Origin: Bradymonadales bacterium
Lineage (GTDB): Bacteria; Myxococcota_A; UBA9042; PWKZ01
NCBI GenBank assembly: GCA_003559575.1
Contig: PWKZ01000186.1
Span: 1-43,672 of the forward strand
DNA: 43,672 nt
Direction of reading: 5' to 3'
A program made the position numbers and the translations under genes. The notes under the pieces were generated by a model. It was not told the DNA's origin and did no database searches. It saw only the letters and a program-made list of their open reading frames with translations. Below are positions 30,485 to 38,645 of the stretch, piece by piece (the stretch's first letter is position 1; each line of letters begins with the position of its first letter).

Positions 30485-31015
30485 CTAAATCAACTCCACC
30501 TGGGTGAAGTCAAGCTCGACCGGTGTGGATCGGCCAAAAATGCTCACAAGCACCCTGAGCTTGTCCTTGTCAGGGTTCACTTCGTCGACGACGCCCTGGA
30601 AGCCCATGAACGGCCCCTCGATGACACGCACGTTGGCGCCCTGATCGAAGGCCTGCTTGGGCTTGGCGCGAACCGCGCCTTCTTCCATCTGTTGGGTCAG
30701 GCGATTTACCTCGCGTTCGGGAATCGGTCGCGGATTGCGTGCGTCGCCGACAAAGCCCGTAACCTTCTGAGTGCCCTTGACCAGGTGCCAGGTCTCGTCC
30801 GTCAGGTTCATCTGGACTATGATGTAGCCTGGGAAGAACTTGCGCGACATGGTGCGCTTGGTCCCTCCGCGAACCTCGACTACTTTCTCGGTTGGAACGA
30901 GAATCTCTCCAAACTGCGTGTCCATCTGCTCAGCTTGAATCCGATCGAGAAGACATTGCTTCGCGCGGTTCTCATAGCCGGAGTAGGTGTGGACGACATA
31001 CCACTTCTTGTCCAT
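30485..31015 (-). CDS. nusG: Transcription termination/antitermination factor NusG
   Basis: This 176-residue protein has the N-terminal NGN domain ([27 protein letters not shown]) that binds the RNA polymerase clamp. Its C-terminal KOW domain ([18 protein letters not shown]) contacts Rho or ribosomal protein S10. The length is standard. AAGGGG precedes the ATG at 31015. It follows secE by 79 nt, as usual. Confidence 0.98.
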   Translation of the reverse strand: MDKKWYVVHTYSGYENRAKQCLLDRIQAEQMDTQFGEILVPTEKVVEVRGGTKRTMSRKFFPGYIIVQMNLTDETWHLVKGTQKVTGFVGDARNPRPIPEREVNRLTQQMEEGAVRAKPKQAFDQGANVRVIEGPFMGFQGVVDEVNPDKDKLRVLVSIFGRSTPVELDFTQVELI

Positions 31016-31094
31016 CGGGAATTGCCCCTTTGCGCACCGTCATATTTGATCGCGCGCGGGCGCTCTCGCTTCAGGCGCGCGGCGTCGTGCGCTG

Positions 31095-31562
31095 TCAGTC
31101 CCGACTGGCGTAATAGAACAGCAGCGCAGTGCCGCTCACGATTACCGCGATGCCAATGGCCGAGAAGAACGTGAACACTCGCCCGGTGTCGTAGACGAAA
31201 CCCGTCGCCCACGACCACATGGCGTCGAAAAGACCGAGAATGGCCGCCACGATGAAAGCCGTAATGAGCACCACAATGGTTGCCGTGCGCGTCTCGGGCC
31301 ATGTGGGCCATGTGACCTTCTTGACCTCGTTGCCGACCTCGACCGCGAGGATGTTTATCCGCTCGGAGCGGCGCAGTGACACCGCGGTCGAGATGCCGAC
31401 CAAGATCCCCCCGAGATCGGACACCAAGAAGCGCATCCCGATGAGCGGGATGTTCCAGTCGGGGTTGATCCAATCAAGCACGGCCGCAAGAAGCGCACCG
31501 GACAGCATCCAGGCCAAAAGCCCGGCGAGAACGAAGCCGATGTTGACGTATCGCTGTATCAT
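31095..31562 (-). CDS. secE: Preprotein translocase subunit SecE, with an extra C-terminal helix
   Basis: This 155-residue clamp subunit of the SecYEG channel has two N-terminal helices (about 5-30 and 48-66). The family's conserved amphipathic stretch and helix follow (EVKKVTWPTWPETRTATIVV..., about 82-120). After them comes a further hydrophobic segment, FTFFSAIGIAVIVSGTALLF, near 131-150. Canonical SecE ends soon after the conserved helix. The ATG at 31562 is chosen because the longer frame runs into tRNA-Trp. Its GAGG site is weak and close. The gene is otherwise in its classical place between tRNA-Trp and nusG. Confidence 0.93.
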   Translation of the reverse strand: MIQRYVNIGFVLAGLLAWMLSGALLAAVLDWINPDWNIPLIGMRFLVSDLGGILVGISTAVSLRRSERINILAVEVGNEVKKVTWPTWPETRTATIVVLITAFIVAAILGLFDAMWSWATGFVYDTGRVFTFFSAIGIAVIVSGTALLFYYASRD

Positions 31563-31631
31563 CTCGCCTCGAACCACGGATTTGAGCCGCGCCAATCGAC
31601 AGGGGGACCATCTGTCCCCACTGCACACAAG

Positions 31632-31705
31632 CAGGCCAGGAGGGACTCGAACCCCCAACTCCCGGATTTGGAGTCCGGTGCTCTACCAATTCGAGCTACT
31701 GGCCC
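31632..31705 (-). tRNA. tRNA-Trp (CCA anticodon)
   Basis: This is a 74-nt cloverleaf. The acceptor is GGGCCAG with CTGGCCT (one G-U pair at the first position), the D arm GCTC...GAGC, the anticodon loop CTCCAAA with CCA, and the T arm GGGGG-TTCGAGT-CCCTC. The discriminator is G. The terminal CCA is not encoded (CTTG follows). It lies between rpmG and secE, as in many proteobacteria. Confidence 0.97.
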
Positions 31706-31857
31706 TCATCGCTACGGCCGCTCGACTTGGCGCACACACCACGCCAGTTCAAGCGGCGCGCGAGTGTAAGCCGTTAAACTTGCCGCGTCAAGTCCAAAAA
31801 AACCTCAGCTCCCCCGACGCCGACAATCGGCCGGGGGTCAAGACTGAGGGGCGTGTG

Positions 31858-32031
31858 TTATTTTGTTTCTCGATGCAGAGTATGCTTGCGCTCGAACCGG
31901 CAGTACTTCATGAGCTCCATGCGTTTGGGGCTCTTCTTCTTGTTTTTGGTGCTCGAGTAGCGCGACACTCCGGGCAGCTCGCTCTTACGGCAGTCCGTGC
32001 ATTCGAGTTGAATGATACTTCGGTTTCCCAT
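31858..32031 (-). CDS. rpmG: 50S ribosomal protein L33, incomplete zinc ribbon
   Basis: This 57-residue small basic ribosomal protein is too short for the main gene scan. The family core [20 protein letters not shown]...[10 protein letters not shown] is clear. The first zinc-ribbon pair is present as CTDC (residues 11-14), but the second reads CRFE near 44-47, with only one Cys, so the C+ four-cysteine site is broken. AAGGA lies 8 nt before the ATG at 32031. It sits between tuf and tRNA-Trp, its normal neighbourhood. Confidence 0.95.
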   Translation of the reverse strand: MGNRSIIQLECTDCRKSELPGVSRYSSTKNKKKSPKRMELMKYCRFERKHTLHRETK

Positions 32032-32135
32032 TCCCTCAATCCTTGATTCTCATAGTCGACTGGTCGACTTCTCATGTCGCAGCGCATCCGCGGGGATACC
32101 GGTTTGACTCCTCGCACCTTTTTCAGCCGTCTCGA

Positions 32136-32180
32136 AATCCTCGGTCCGCGGGTGCGGACCGAGGATTGAGGATTGAGGAT
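32136..32180. repeat. Repeat-family hairpin with three GAGGATT units
   Basis: A perfect 14-bp stem, AATCCTCGGTCCGC / GCGGACCGAGGATT (32136-32149 and 32154-32167) with loop GGGT, runs on the plus strand into two more GAGGATT units and five Ts (32161-32182). It shares ACCGAGGATTGAGG with 15090-15103 and CCTCGGTCC with the repeats at 139 and 15108. On the coding (minus) strand it lies between tuf and rpmG, where it could stop or stabilise the tuf message. Confidence 0.75.
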
Positions 32181-32204
32181 TTTTCCGCTTGAGGCGCCGG
32201 TGTG

Positions 32205-33425
<1,221 letters not shown>

Positions 33426-33527
33426 CTGTTCTCCTCTCTTGCAGGACGACCCTGCCCAGGCGCCGCTGTTCTCGCGGCCGCCGTGCTTCTGTGCCTCAAC
33501 CCTCGGGTGAGGTCGGGGCTGTTACGG

Positions 33528-33600
33528 AGCCTACGACCGGACTTGAACCGGTGACCCCGTCCTTACCAAGGACGTGCTCTACCTCCTGAGCTACGTAGGC
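33528..33600 (-). tRNA. tRNA-Thr (GGT anticodon)
   Basis: This is a 73-nt cloverleaf with acceptor GCCTACG/CGTAGGC, D arm GCTC...GAGC and anticodon stem CGTCC-TTGGTAA-GGACG (anticodon GGT, reads ACC/ACU). The T arm is ACCGG-TTCAAGT-CCGGT. The discriminator is T and CCA is not encoded. It is 103 nt upstream of tuf. Confidence 0.97.
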
Positions 33601-33635
33601 GCGGATAAACCCTCACCCGTTTTCAACATTCTAGT

Positions 33636-33700
33636 CGCCGCCCCGTTGGGCCCTCAAGCCAGCTCGAGCGAAGCGGAGATCGCTTCGCTCAGGGGCGGCG
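33636..33700 (-). repeat. Nested perfect inverted repeats between tRNA-Gly and tRNA-Thr
   Basis: Outer arms CGCCGCCCC / GGGGCGGCG (33636-33644 and 33692-33700) enclose an inner hairpin with 10-bp arms GAGCGAAGCG / CGCTTCGCTC (33666-33675 and 33681-33690, loop 5 nt). The element fills most of the tRNA spacer and would be double-stranded in the precursor RNA, so a processing role is plausible. Confidence 0.6.
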
Positions 33701-33707
33701 GCCAAAG

Positions 33708-33781
33708 AGCGGGAAACGGGGCTCGAACCCGCGACCCTCAGCTTGGAAGGCTGATGCTCTAGCCAACTGAGCTACTCCCGC
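33708..33781 (-). tRNA. tRNA-Gly (TCC anticodon)
   Basis: This is a 74-nt cloverleaf with acceptor GCGGGAG/TTCCCGC (last pair G-U), D arm GCTC...GAGC and anticodon stem TCAGC-CTTCCAA-GCTGA (anticodon TCC, reads GGA/GGG). The T arm is GCGGG-TTCGAGC-CCCGT. The discriminator is T, with no encoded CCA. Confidence 0.97.
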
Positions 33782-33806
33782 GTGATTCGGGTCATGCTCG
33801 GCCAAG

Positions 33807-33850
33807 CGTCACTGCGTGCGGCGCTCCGCACGGCTCGTCCGAACGTGACG
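33807..33850 (-). repeat. Inverted repeat between tRNA-Tyr and tRNA-Gly
   Basis: Inner arms CGTGCGG / CCGCACG (33815-33821 and 33826-33832, loop CGCT) are nested in CGTCAC / GTGACG (33807-33812 and 33845-33850). It resembles the neighbouring spacer in being a strong stem between tRNAs. Confidence 0.5.
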
Positions 33851-33900
33851 GGCGTGTCGTCGGCGCCTTATGCGCTCCGTTCGACGCGCCCCAAAGAAAA

Positions 33901-33983
33901 TGGAGGGGGGAGGATTCGAACCTCCGAAGTCTACCGACGACAGATTTACAGTCTGTTCCCTTTGGCCACTCGGGAACCCCTCC
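33901..33983 (-). tRNA. tRNA-Tyr (GTA anticodon)
   Basis: This is an 83-nt class II tRNA with acceptor GGAGGGG/CCCCTCC, a long variable arm (GTCGGTAGAC region) and anticodon loop CTGTAAA with GTA. The T arm is GGAGG-TTCGAAT-CCTCC and the discriminator is A. The CCA end is not fully encoded. Confidence 0.97.
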
Positions 33984-33996
33984 CTGATACCCGTAG

Positions 33997-34069
33997 AGCT
34001 GGCGAAGGGACTTGAACCCGCAACCTGCTGATTACAAATCAGCTGATCTACCAATTGAGCTACGCCAGC
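33997..34069 (-). tRNA. tRNA-Thr (TGT anticodon)
   Basis: This is a 73-nt cloverleaf with acceptor GCTGGCG/CGCCAGC, D arm GCTC...GATC, anticodon loop TTTGTAA with TGT (reads ACA/ACG) and T arm GCGGG-TTCAAGT-CCCTT. The discriminator is T. It is the first gene of the tRNA-tuf transcript. Confidence 0.97.
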
Positions 34070-34109
34070 AGGCCGAGCGTTCGTCCAACGCGCGCTCAAC
34101 GCGGCACAC

Positions 34110-34138
34110 TCAATAGGCGCGCCATTGCCAGTTGTCAA
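34110..34138 (-). promoter_or_regulatory. Probable sigma-70 promoter of the tRNA-tuf operon
   Basis: On the minus strand a perfect -35, TTGACA (34138-34133), is followed by a 17-nt spacer and TATTGA (34115-34110) as -10. A GC-rich discriminator (GTGTGCCGCG) comes next, typical of stable-RNA promoters under stringent control. Transcription would start about 30-35 nt before tRNA-Thr. The -10 matches the consensus at only three of six positions. Confidence 0.6.
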
Positions 34139-34264
34139 GATAAAAGAACCCTGCGCGTTTCAGGGGGCGCCCGCTGAGTTCTATTTCAAGGGCACCCTCC
34201 GGGCCACACAGGGGGACGAAGTCTAACTCATTATCCCGGCCGGGGCAAGTCAAAATGCGATCTA

Positions 34265-34315
34265 TTGAAATGGGGCGCTCTCGGCAGTGCTCCTTGGGCT
34301 CTGAGAGCGTTTCAA
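34265..34315 (-). terminator. Inverted repeat at the end of truA
   Basis: CGCTCTC / GAGAGCG arms (34276-34282 and 34303-34309, 20-nt loop) are extended by TTGAAA / TTTCAA (34265-34270 and 34310-34315) after a 5-nt bulge. The right arm overlaps the truA stop codon. ATTTTGACTT follows downstream on the minus strand. It probably separates truA from the tRNA operon. Confidence 0.4.
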
Positions 34316-35160
34316 AGCTTCGTGTCCCGGGTCTTGCGAGAAGGGTGCCGGGGCCCAGGAGAGGAGTGTGTCTTGGCAGGCCAGCCGTCCTCGGCGAAGA
34401 AGACCTTCTCCAGTGTCAGCCCTTGTGCCGGCGCGGTCTGACCGGCCAAGACGCGGTCCCCGGAGGCCAGGATACGGCTCACCTGCGCGGGTGACTTGCG
34501 CCCTCGCCCTACGTCGACCAGTGTGCCGACGATGATGCGGACCATGTGCTGCAAGAAGGCGTCGCCCTCCACCACGATGCGGATCAGGTGGGGCGCCTGC
34601 GTGTTCACCTCGACTCGCTTCAAGCGGCGGCGTGTGGTGGGGGAGTCGCATTGCGCGGACCGAAACGCAGCGAAGTCGTGATTTCCAACGAGAAGCTCCG
34701 CTGCCCTTGCCATCGCCACGGTGTCTGGAAAAGCGCCCCGGAGCCACCATGAGGTGCGACGGCGGAGCGGGTTCGGCCACTCTGACGACCAGAGATCGTA
34801 GTGGTAGCGTTTCCCGCGCGCCTCACTGCGGGCGTCGAAGCCGTGAGGCATCTCGCGCACGGCGCGGACGGCGATGTCTTCCGGGAGCAGGCTGTTGAGG
34901 CCTCTCAGCAACCCCCGAGACGGGATCGCGGCCCGTGTTTGAAAGGTCACAGGGAGCGCCTCCGCGTGAACCCCGGCGTCGGTGCGCCCGGAAGCGCGCA
35001 GCCTGATTGCGTCGGGCGCCATCCGCGCGAGGGCCGCGATGAGCTCGCCCTGCACGCTGCGAGCGTTTTCCTGGTACTGCCAGCCGTGCAGATCAGTGCC
35101 GTCATAGGCTAGCAGGACCATGATGGTCCTGCGCTCTTCGAGCGATTCTTCATGCCTCAT
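34312..35160 (-). CDS. truA: tRNA pseudouridine(38-40) synthase
   Basis: This 282-residue enzyme converts uridines 38-40 in the anticodon arm to pseudouridine. The catalytic aspartate lies in RASGRTDAGVHA (Asp61). The N-terminal LAYDGTDLHGWQ, HDFAAFRSAQC-like block and FLQHMVRIIVGTLVDVGRG are all family signatures. The last 40 residues, after the RNA-binding core, are Lys/Pro-rich and variable. The ATG at 35160 keeps the full first strand (RRTIMVLLAYDG) and is 6 nt after the previous stop. An ATG at 35121 has a better AGGA site but would cut that strand, so I prefer the longer form. It is cotranscribed after the large envelope protein. Confidence 0.96.
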   Translation of the reverse strand: MRHEESLEERRTIMVLLAYDGTDLHGWQYQENARSVQGELIAALARMAPDAIRLRASGRTDAGVHAEALPVTFQTRAAIPSRGLLRGLNSLLPEDIAVRAVREMPHGFDARSEARGKRYHYDLWSSEWPNPLRRRTSWWLRGAFPDTVAMARAAELLVGNHDFAAFRSAQCDSPTTRRRLKRVEVNTQAPHLIRIVVEGDAFLQHMVRIIVGTLVDVGRGRKSPAQVSRILASGDRVLAGQTAPAQGLTLEKVFFAEDGWPAKTHSSPGPRHPSRKTRDTKL

Positions 35161-35166
35161 TGGGGC

Positions 35167-37179
35167 TCAGATCTCGAAGGCGATGCCGAATAAAACGGTC
35201 GTGTCGCCGAGGCGCATGCTGTTCGAGGAGCCGAAGTCGTCCACTACGCGGTGCAGTAGCTCGGCGAACAGGTAGGTGTGGTTGACTCCGATCTCGATGT
35301 CGAAGGTGCGCGCCATATTCGGAGCGAACACATCGAGCAGCAGCTTGAGGCCGCCGGCAATATGATAGCCCCACACTCCGCCGTAACCGATCTGGCGGGG
35401 GGCTCCGGGGGATGGTGCCCAGGCTGAGATGTGGTTGAGGCCGTCGGTGGTCCACCAGATGACGTAGTCGATGCCCACTCGTCCGTAGGGGACGAGCGGG
35501 ATCGACCAGCGCCGCGCGCCGATGTCGAGGTGGTAGCTCACGCTCATGTTCAGCGGGAGCAGATAGAGGCTTGTGCTGTCGTTGCTCGGGGCGCCACCGG
35601 AGAGCAGCCCCTTACCTTTGATCCAGCTGAAGCCGATCCCGACGCCGGCCGACGCCATGCCGTATTTCTGTAAAAATTGGTACTCGAACTGAATGGTGGA
35701 GAGGACCATGCTCTCGCCGCCGAAGATCGTCTGGTAGGGTTTGTCGGGGCCCTCAAAGGCGCTGTCGATGTTCGGCGTGTATGGGCCGAATTTGATCTCT
35801 AGGAGAAAATTGCGCGGGCTTGGCTGGCCGAAATCATCACTCATGACGAAAGATGCCTGCGCCGGCCGCGGCAAACTGACAGCCCCGGCAGCGAGCGCGC
35901 AGAGCAGCGCCGTGAGTAGCGTACGAAGGCCGCGTCGGTGGCGAACCTCGAGTGCCGATGGCAAAGGGCGCAGCGCGGGCGCCGCGGTAGCAAACATCCA
36001 AGATAGCCATCGTCGGAAAAGCGTGATCCCTGCGCCCATGGCAAGCAGCACCAAGAGCTTTGAGAGCAAGCTCAGGCGCATGAGGAAGTATACGAGCAAC
36101 ACCACCGGCAGCAAGACTAGCCGCACCGCCGCCGCGAGGAGGGGGTGCCGCTCGACTGCCTGGGCCAGTGGTGGGCTGAGACGATAGTATCCATTGACCA
36201 GGCGGCGCCCGATTGTGCCGGTGAGCAGCACTCCGTCGCGGAACTCGCTCAGTAGGCCCACATGGGGCGCCAGTGGTGAGCCGTAGGCCGCGCTGGCGAT
36301 GAAACAGAAGCCTCCGCTCTCTTCGCCGCCGAAATCCTTGTATAGCTCCCAGAAGTCGGTCACCGGGACGGTTGAGGCCGCCTCGGTGCCTTCGGAGAGA
36401 GGGCCTTCATTGTCGTTGGGGCTGACTGCCGCCACCCTGAAATAATAGACCATGTTCGTCTCGAGCCCGCTCACCGTGGTTGATGTGGCGTCGGCGCTGC
36501 TCGTGGAGTAGCCGGTGGCTTCCTCCTTGATGGAGAGAGGGCTCTCTTCGCGGTAATAGACGCGGTAGCGCATGCCGCCTTCGGCGTTGAGGTTGTCGGT
36601 CCAGGAGACGCGAACCGAGGTCTCGCCGGCGGCGGTTCGGACTTCGGACGGCGCATGGGGGCGGGTCAAGTCGACGATAAAGTCGATCACCTGGTTCTGG
36701 AAAGTGTTGTCGCTCAGCTCATAGACGATGAACACGCTTGTGATGCGGTTCGTGCCGGCTTCGCAATCGCCCCCCGTCAGCTCGTCGAAGGGGATCGTGA
36801 TGGTGTTGCCGCTGGCGGAGGGTTCGAGCCGTTTGGCCATGATCCGGGCGCAACTTCCCCCGCTACCGCCGTCGTCGTCGTGGTCGGATGTCGGGCAGGA
36901 TCCGCCCGGCTCCCCCAGCTTGACCGTGTAGCGCTCGTCCGGGAAAGGTGCAGGGTCGAGACCCCACGAGATCTGTACCGAGTAGCCCGAGTAGGCCTCG
37001 CAGTCTTCGATATTGATGACGTGTTCCTCGGCGTCGCGGGAGCGCCCGATTCGGTCGGAGAGTGAGACCCCCTCGGAAGTCATCCCTTCCAGGATGAAGC
37101 CATCGATATCGGCTTGCGCCGGGAGGGACCGAAGAGTCACCAGAGCGAACACCACACAGAGAGTTCTGCTGAACCGCAT
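35167..37179 (-). CDS. Fused envelope protein: FN3, CFI-box, membrane helices, internal signal peptide and outer-membrane beta-barrel
   Basis: The protein has 670 residues from the ATG at 37179, which has GAGG 7 nt upstream and begins a clear signal peptide (1-23, cut near AQA-D). Domains in order: a Cys-containing beta-rich region (24-170); one fibronectin type III domain (about 174-272); and a CFI-box segment, CFIASAAYGSPLAPHVGLL...YYRLSPPLA (292-338), known as a C-terminal sorting-type motif. Two hydrophobic helices (351-366, 370-388) with Arg residues follow. Next is a second signal-peptide-like stretch (414-442, RGLRTLLTALLCALAAGAV...AQA-S). The C-terminal part (445-670) starts NFLLEIKFGPYTPNIDSAF, as in a myxobacterial outer-membrane beta-barrel family, and ends with alternating strands and a terminal Phe-Glu-Ile. 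No stop separates the halves. An internal Met near residue 395 could allow separate synthesis of the barrel. Confidence 0.75.
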   Translation of the reverse strand: MRFSRTLCVVFALVTLRSLPAQADIDGFILEGMTSEGVSLSDRIGRSRDAEEHVINIEDCEAYSGYSVQISWGLDPAPFPDERYTVKLGEPGGSCPTSDHDDDGGSGGSCARIMAKRLEPSASGNTITIPFDELTGGDCEAGTNRITSVFIVYELSDNTFQNQVIDFIVDLTRPHAPSEVRTAAGETSVRVSWTDNLNAEGGMRYRVYYREESPLSIKEEATGYSTSSADATSTTVSGLETNMVYYFRVAAVSPNDNEGPLSEGTEAASTVPVTDFWELYKDFGGEESGGFCFIASAAYGSPLAPHVGLLSEFRDGVLLTGTIGRRLVNGYYRLSPPLAQAVERHPLLAAAVRLVLLPVVLLVYFLMRLSLLSKLLVLLAMGAGITLFRRWLSWMFATAAPALRPLPSALEVRHRRGLRTLLTALLCALAAGAVSLPRPAQASFVMSDDFGQPSPRNFLLEIKFGPYTPNIDSAFEGPDKPYQTIFGGESMVLSTIQFEYQFLQKYGMASAGVGIGFSWIKGKGLLSGGAPSNDSTSLYLLPLNMSVSYHLDIGARRWSIPLVPYGRVGIDYVIWWTTDGLNHISAWAPSPGAPRQIGYGGVWGYHIAGGLKLLLDVFAPNMARTFDIEIGVNHTYLFAELLHRVVDDFGSSNSMRLGDTTVLFGIAFEI

Positions 37180-37484
37180 TCTCGCCTCGTATTCAATCAT
37201 GGGCGCATGCGCCGAGCGCGCCCAAGGATGTGCCTTGAAGGCTTCGAGTGGACAGCCCAAAGCCGCCACAGTATCGCAAGTAGCCAGCAATAGCACAACC
37301 CGTGCCAGTTCCCCAGTTCCCCACAAACTTCCGGGGCCTTTTCAAGGCCCGCTCCCCGGGCCGCCTCGCCCGTTACGTTGTTTGGGATCCAGGGGGACCA
37401 AAAGCCCCGGAGGTCTTTTTCGGCCTTGCGTCGTGTGCCGAATTGGCAATCGCGGTTTCGGCCGGGACCGCAGGTGCCAATATG
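37180..37484. other. Intergenic region with several inverted repeats
   Basis: These 305 nt precede the fused envelope gene and follow the dehydrogenase-like gene; no small protein is convincing. They contain a 7-bp hairpin GGGCCTT-TTC-AAGGCCC (37334-37350), a tandem CCAGTTCCC (37305-37321) and the nested inverted repeat at 37442-37481. The plus-strand reading frames here have no family character. A promoter for the fused gene should lie here but I could not assign one. Confidence 0.5.
37442..37481 (-). terminator. Nested inverted repeat 3 nt after the dehydrogenase-like gene
   Basis: Outer arms ATTGGCA / TGCCAAT (37442-37448 and 37475-37481) and inner arms GCGGT / ACCGC are separated by symmetrical 3-nt interruptions, with a 10-nt GC-rich loop. 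It begins 3 nt past the stop codon at 37485. It lacks a T run, so it may protect the 3' end or act as a factor-dependent terminator. Confidence 0.4.
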
Positions 37485-38519
37485 TCACACGAGCTCGTCG
37501 TCTCGTAGTGCCTCCAGGGTCAAGATGAGGTTGCGCGCGGCGAGGCGGAGGTTATCGAAGGTCAAACAAAGGCGGACCGTATCCCCGCCGACTCGCAGCC
37601 GAGAGAGCAGTATGTCGCTCTGTTCGATTGCGTCGATGCTACCCGGCAGCGTGTCGAACTCTTCCCCCTCCCACATGACCATCCCCGGCGTGGTGGAAAA
37701 AATCCGGCGCAGTGCCTCCAGGGAGACCCGACGCTCGAGGCGCACCGTGGTGAAGAGAACCGTGCCACAAAAGACAGGCGCGAACGCAAGCGTGAGCCCT
37801 ACCTCGGCGGGTAATCCCGGCAGCACCCGCGACAACTCGCGCAATACCAGCTCCTCGCTCAGCGTGGGGCCATCGGGCGAGATATTCGGTCGTGTCGAGT
37901 CACAAGATGCCTGGGAATCCCAGCCGGGGACCAAATTGAACGCGATCGGGCGCGAAAAAATGTCAGGGCGGAGCGGTTGCTGGTTCAATACCGCCACCAC
38001 CTGCTGGGACAGCGCGGTGATTCCACTTCTACCCCTGGCGGCAGCCGAGAGGAGAGCCGTCGACTCGACCGTGCGGATCTCGGCCAGCTCGCCCAGGCGG
38101 GTGAGGACCAGTGCCAGCGGCGGCACCAGCCCGTTTGGTGTGGCGATCGCGCCGGTATGATCGGCGAGCGCGCGGCGATCAACAGCAGGAGCGGCCAGCG
38201 GCACGTCAGGCAGCAGACGTGAGGCTGACGAGGTGTCGATCGAGAGCACTCCCTGGCTTGCGATATGCCGCAGCACGTCGTGCGCCTGGTCGGGCGGGGT
38301 CGCGACTACTACCACGTCCAGATCACGCAGATCGGGATTGACAAACGGACGGATCACATGGTGGCCGCCCTCGTAGGTGTGGACGTCGCCGGCCGAATCG
38401 CCGGCGCCGAACAGCTTGAGGGCGTCGACGGGGAAGCTCTCTTCCGCCATCAGCCGGAGCAACTCTTTTCCGACAGCACCGCCGGCCCCTACTATTCCCA
38501 GGTTGAGTTTACGGGTCAT
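37485..38519 (-). CDS. Aspartate-semialdehyde dehydrogenase-like protein (USG-1 type), catalytic residues lost
   Basis: This 344-residue protein has the fold of bacterial Asd: an N-terminal NADP-binding GIVGAGGAVGKELLRLM (8-24), DVVVVATPPDQAHD, SIDTSSASRL, and the C-terminal dimerisation domain. The active-site motif NPNC is replaced by ATPNGLVPP (Gly130 where the nucleophilic Cys should be). The region of the C-terminal catalytic His (VPVxxGHSE in true Asd) reads FAPVFCGTVLFTTVRL. It therefore resembles the USG-1 subfamily, a non-catalytic relative of unknown role. The start has no clear ribosome site. It lies downstream of etfBA on the same strand. A true asd is not in the window. Confidence 0.75.
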   Translation of the reverse strand: MTRKLNLGIVGAGGAVGKELLRLMAEESFPVDALKLFGAGDSAGDVHTYEGGHHVIRPFVNPDLRDLDVVVVATPPDQAHDVLRHIASQGVLSIDTSSASRLLPDVPLAAPAVDRRALADHTGAIATPNGLVPPLALVLTRLGELAEIRTVESTALLSAAARGRSGITALSQQVVAVLNQQPLRPDIFSRPIAFNLVPGWDSQASCDSTRPNISPDGPTLSEELVLRELSRVLPGLPAEVGLTLAFAPVFCGTVLFTTVRLERRVSLEALRRIFSTTPGMVMWEGEEFDTLPGSIDAIEQSDILLSRLRVGGDTVRLCLTFDNLRLAARNLILTLEALRDDELV

Positions 38520-38573
38520 CGGCTTTTCACCACTGTGCGAAGAGGTTCAGAGAAGGCGCAAGGGGCGGCGGGT

Positions 38574-38596
38574 GAGCCCGCCAATTTGGCGGGCTC
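38574..38596 (-). terminator. Perfect 9-bp hairpin between etfA and the dehydrogenase-like gene
   Basis: GAGCCCGCC / GGCGGGCTC arms enclose the loop AATTT, 50 nt after the etfA stop. The stem is strong, but no T run follows on the minus strand. Confidence 0.45.
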
Positions 38597-38645
38597 GCGA
38601 GGAGAGTGAGGTGTGTCCCAGGCGCGAAGGGGCGCACGCGGCGCC

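Noticed and set aside
32161-32182. GAGGATT direct units as a CRISPR-like array
   Set aside because: Units are 7 nt, tandem, with no spacers, and no cas genes are nearby.
34228-34253. TTGACT...TAATGA as a promoter for the tRNA operon
   Set aside because: The spacer is only 14 nt; the TTGACA/17-nt/TATTGA pair nearer the tRNA is better.
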